Assembly (NCBI RefSeq): GCF_018308945.1
Contig: NZ_CP070501.1
Span: 806,001-870,000 of the forward strand
DNA: 64,000 nt
Direction of reading: 5' to 3'
From: Agrococcus sp. Marseille-Q4369
GTDB lineage: Bacteria; Actinomycetota; Actinomycetes; Actinomycetales; Microbacteriaceae
Shown: piece after piece, positions 63,641 through 64,000 of the stretch
Layout: every line of letters begins with the position of its first letter
How positions within the stretch are numbered: the stretch's first letter is position 1
Notes under the pieces: generated by a model
The model's database searches: none
What the model was told of the DNA's origin: nothing
What the model saw: only the letters and a program-made list of their open reading frames with translations
Made by a program: the position numbers and the translations under genes

Positions 63641-64000
63641 TCAGCGGAAGCGCGGCCCACTGGGCCGCGAGCGCTCGATCGCGAGGCGCACGGCGCCACC
63701 GCTGAACCCGCGCCGCTGCAGCCAGCCGGCGAGCCGTCGCTCGGCTGTCTCATCGTCGAGCGATCCTATGCGACGCCGCCGGTCGGCGGCCGCATCGATC
63801 GCGCGCTGCAGCTCGTCGTCGCGGTCCGGCTCGTCGAGCACGGCGGGGTCGAGGCCGCGCTGGCGCAGCGCCGCGGCGATCCCGCGCTCGCCGAGCTGCT
63901 TGCGCTCGCGGAGGCGCTCTGCCTCGTCGCGCGCGAGCTGCTCGTCGTCGAGGTAGCGCTCGTCGACGAGCCGGTCGAGCACCGCCGCGCGCACGTCGGG
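63641..64000 (-). CDS. recX: Regulatory protein RecX, 5' end outside window
   Basis: The frame is open to the window edge, so the start is missing. The visible ~119 residues contain two of the three-helix RecX repeats: LVDERYLDDEQLARDEAERLR, split as DERYLDDEQLA and RERKQLGERGIAAALRQRG, and later RRLAGWLQRRGFSGGAVRLAIE. RecX caps and inhibits RecA filaments. In actinobacteria recX directly follows recA, which should therefore lie just outside. It completes the lexA-hflX-dapF-miaA-miaB-recX order seen in mycobacteria. Confidence 0.9.
   Translation of the reverse strand, partial: PDVRAAVLDRLVDERYLDDEQLARDEAERLRERKQLGERGIAAALRQRGLDPAVLDEPDRDDELQRAIDAAADRRRRIGSLDDETAERRLAGWLQRRGFSGGAVRLAIERSRPSGPRFR

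Overview
This window is high-GC actinobacterial chromosome, most likely a member of the Micrococcales and probably Microbacteriaceae. The main evidence is gene order. The blocks tyrS / TPR protein / HAD phosphatase / small protein / tlyA / nadK / recN / pyrG / NUDIX / xerD / parA / scpA / scpB / rluB / cmk / der, infC-rpmI-rplT-TrmH, pheST, argCJB-F-H, gluABCD and lexA-hflX-dapF-miaA-miaB-recX follow the order known from mycobacteria and other actinobacteria. The rRNA leader and spacers carry the actinobacterial processing elements. Many genes overlap by ATGA or TGATG, and GTG starts are common. The species cannot be named from the sequence alone.

Layout. Positions 1-2400 are the right-hand end of an integrated mobile element: a 5'-truncated IS3-family transposase with its right inverted repeat, a possible remnant of a gene it interrupted, an excisionase, a tyrosine integrase, paired inverted arm-type sites and a tRNA-Pro(GGG) used as the attachment site. 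This matches the xis-int-att end of pSAM2-like integrative elements. A degenerate second tRNA-Pro lies just outside. Positions 2518-9310 hold accessory and metabolic genes: an S10 peptidase, an FBP-domain protein, an extended GAPDH, a siderophore-interacting protein divergent from an MFS exporter around an iron-box-like palindrome, and pdxY.

Positions 9519-24389, nearly all on the minus strand, are a conserved housekeeping block covering ribosome and GTPase function (der), nucleotides (cmk, pyrG, nadK), tyrosine synthesis (tyrA), chromosome segregation (parA, scpA, scpB, xerD), repair (recN) and RNA modification (rluB, tlyA). A decayed aminoglycoside-phosphotransferase-like pseudogene sits at 24412-24807. 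Positions 24828-28586 hold an MBL hydrolase, a HAD phosphatase and a TPR protein with an extraordinary Arg/Asp repeat N-terminus. Positions 28619-34600 are one complete rRNA operon (minus strand, 16S-23S-5S), with a terminator and six tandem promoter-like elements, five of them on an ~82-bp repeat.

Positions 34838-49263 carry tyrS, a compact arginine cluster (argC, J, B, F, H without argD), a SIMPL protein, pheST and a glutamate-type ABC transporter with a strong intercistronic hairpin. Positions 49328-52444 carry the infC-rpmI-rplT-TrmH operon, with infC apparently starting at ATC and having a long disordered tail, and a divergent DUF1844 gene. Positions 52457-56426 are an SseB protein and hisC-B-H-A. 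Positions 56492-64000 contain a LysM protein divergent from lexA across two LexA-box-like sites, hflX, an RsmC-like methyltransferase, dapF, miaA, miaB, a small lipoprotein and the 3' part of recX.

No CRISPR array, restriction system, toxin-antitoxin pair or defence island was recognised. The most unusual features are the tandem rRNA promoters with palindromic spacers, the polyampholyte TPR protein, the integrase arm sites with the decayed tRNA duplicate, and several perfect hairpins inside operons.
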